Below, one piece after another: positions 5,197 through 5,692 of a stretch of 5,692 nucleotides of DNA. Source of the DNA: Sulfuritalea sp. Lineage in GTDB: Bacteria; Pseudomonadota; Gammaproteobacteria; Burkholderiales; Rhodocyclaceae. Both the position numbers and the translations under genes were made by a program. Each line of letters begins with the position of its first letter. Position 1 is the first letter of the stretch. Location of the stretch: the NCBI GenBank assembly GCA_021738105.1, contig JAIPCS010000204.1, positions 1 through 5,692 on the forward strand, read 5' to 3'. The notes beneath the pieces were generated by a model that was not told where the DNA came from, made no database searches, and saw only the letters and a program-made list of their open reading frames with translations.

Positions 5197-5692
5197 ATAC
5201 CCATGCCGCCCATACCACCCATGCCGCCCATACCTTCCATACCGCCCATACCACCCATGCCGCCGGCAGGTTTGTCGTCAGCCTGTTCAGCCACCATGCA
5301 ATCGGTGGTCAACATCAGGCCGGCCACCGATGCGGCATTTTGCAGCGCCGTGCGGGTGACCTTGGTCGGATCCAGAACACCCATGGCCACCATGTCACCG
5401 TACTCGCCGGTGGCCGCGTTGTAGCCGTAGTTGCCCTTGCCTTCCAGCACTTTGTTGATTACTACAGAAGGCTCGTCACCCGCGTTCGCTGCGATTTCGC
5501 GCAACGGTTGCTCCAGGGCGCGCATCACGATCTTGATGCCGGCTTCCTGTTCATGGTTGTCGCCTTTCAGCTTGATGGTCGCGCGGGCACGCAGCAAAGC
5601 CACGCCGCCGCCAGCCACGATGCCTTCTTCAACCGCGGCGCGGGTAGCATGCAGCGCATCTTCTACGCGGGCTTTCTTTTCCTTCATTTCCA
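5193..5692 (-). CDS. groL: GroEL chaperonin, C-terminal part (5' end beyond the window)
   Basis: The last 165 residues plus a partial codon of the 60-kDa chaperonin that folds proteins in an ATP-driven double ring with GroES in the cytoplasm. The visible part corresponds to about residue 388 onward of the E. coli protein. It holds [19 protein letters not shown] with the ATPase aspartate equivalent to Asp398, then [14 protein letters not shown], and the equatorial-domain signature from [13 protein letters not shown] to [21 protein letters not shown]. The end is the GGM-repeat tail typical of GroEL, here with one EGM unit and 23 residues long, somewhat longer than in E. coli. The frame continues to the edge (a GAA codon at 5688-5690 matching the conserved E-M-K-E-K-K), so the gene is cut by the window rather than starting at 5687. 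groS is expected further right. Confidence 0.98.
   Translation of the reverse strand, partial: EMKEKKARVEDALHATRAAVEEGIVAGGGVALLRARATIKLKGDNHEQEAGIKIVMRALEQPLREIAANAGDEPSVVINKVLEGKGNYGYNAATGEYGDMVAMGVLDPTKVTRTALQNAASVAGLMLTTDCMVAEQADDKPAGGMGGMGGMEGMGGMGGMGGMGM
5196..5264 (-). repeat. GGM-coding 9-bp tandem repeat at the groL 3' end
   Basis: Seven imperfect 9-base units encode [21 protein letters not shown] and are followed by GM and the stop. The flexible tail projects into the GroEL cavity in known homologues. Low-complexity DNA of this type can gain or lose units by slippage, so tail length may vary between strains. Synonymous differences between units (GGC/GGT/GGA-type) show that the array is not newly expanded. 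Confidence 0.9.

Noticed and set aside
4922..5254. A minus-strand frame with a lipobox-like stretch (LLLPIFLLAGC) downstream of groL
   Set aside because: It reads in from an out-of-frame version of the groL GGM repeats and runs through all three hairpins and the groL terminator, with no ATG or ribosome site before the lipobox-like stretch. The hydrophobic run comes from the T-rich inverted-repeat region.
5196..5264. A CRISPR-like or satellite repeat array
   Set aside because: The short 9-base periodicity is simply the codon pattern of the GroEL GGM tail.

Overview
The window looks like a stretch of a moderately GC-rich Gram-negative chromosome, probably a betaproteobacterium (possibly of the Rhodocyclales type). 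This is judged from the GroEL sequence and its GGM tail, the TctD/TctE-like regulators, and the VC_2705-type symporter pair. The organism assignment is inference, not a database result. Every gene I can support is on the minus strand, so transcription runs from the right edge to the left.

Right end (5193-5692): the C-terminal part of groL (GroEL chaperonin), cut by the window edge. It is followed by about 140 bases holding three perfect inverted repeats. The first overlaps the groL stop codon. The last (5061-5090) is a GAAA-loop stem with a T-rich 3' flank and is a convincing intrinsic terminator.

Middle (2662-5043): just past the terminator lies a plausible promoter. A 26-codon small ORF with a very good Shine-Dalgarno follows (4899-4979), then an OmpR/TctD-type response regulator (4199-4885), then a TctE/QseC-type membrane sensor kinase (2662-4212) that overlaps the regulator gene by 14 bases. 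The small ORF ends 13 bases before the regulator start, which itself has only a weak ribosome site, so it may be a translational-coupling leader or an overlooked small protein.

Left end (1-2460): after a 201-base gap with hairpins come a two-helix DUF4212 small subunit and a 705-residue VC_2705-type sodium:solute symporter. Their stop and start codons share one base (TAGTG). A perfect 11-bp hairpin at the left edge is the likely end of this operon.

The arrangement reads as a signal-responsive uptake module. A kinase with a periplasmic sensing domain passes phosphate to a DNA-binding regulator, which probably controls the adjacent two-subunit sodium-coupled transporter of a small organic acid. 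The substrate cannot be read from sequence. The symporter carries two unusual predicted periplasmic elements: a hydrophilic insert of about 140 residues and a textbook EF-hand calcium-binding loop. I see no mobile elements, CRISPR arrays, tRNAs or rRNAs.
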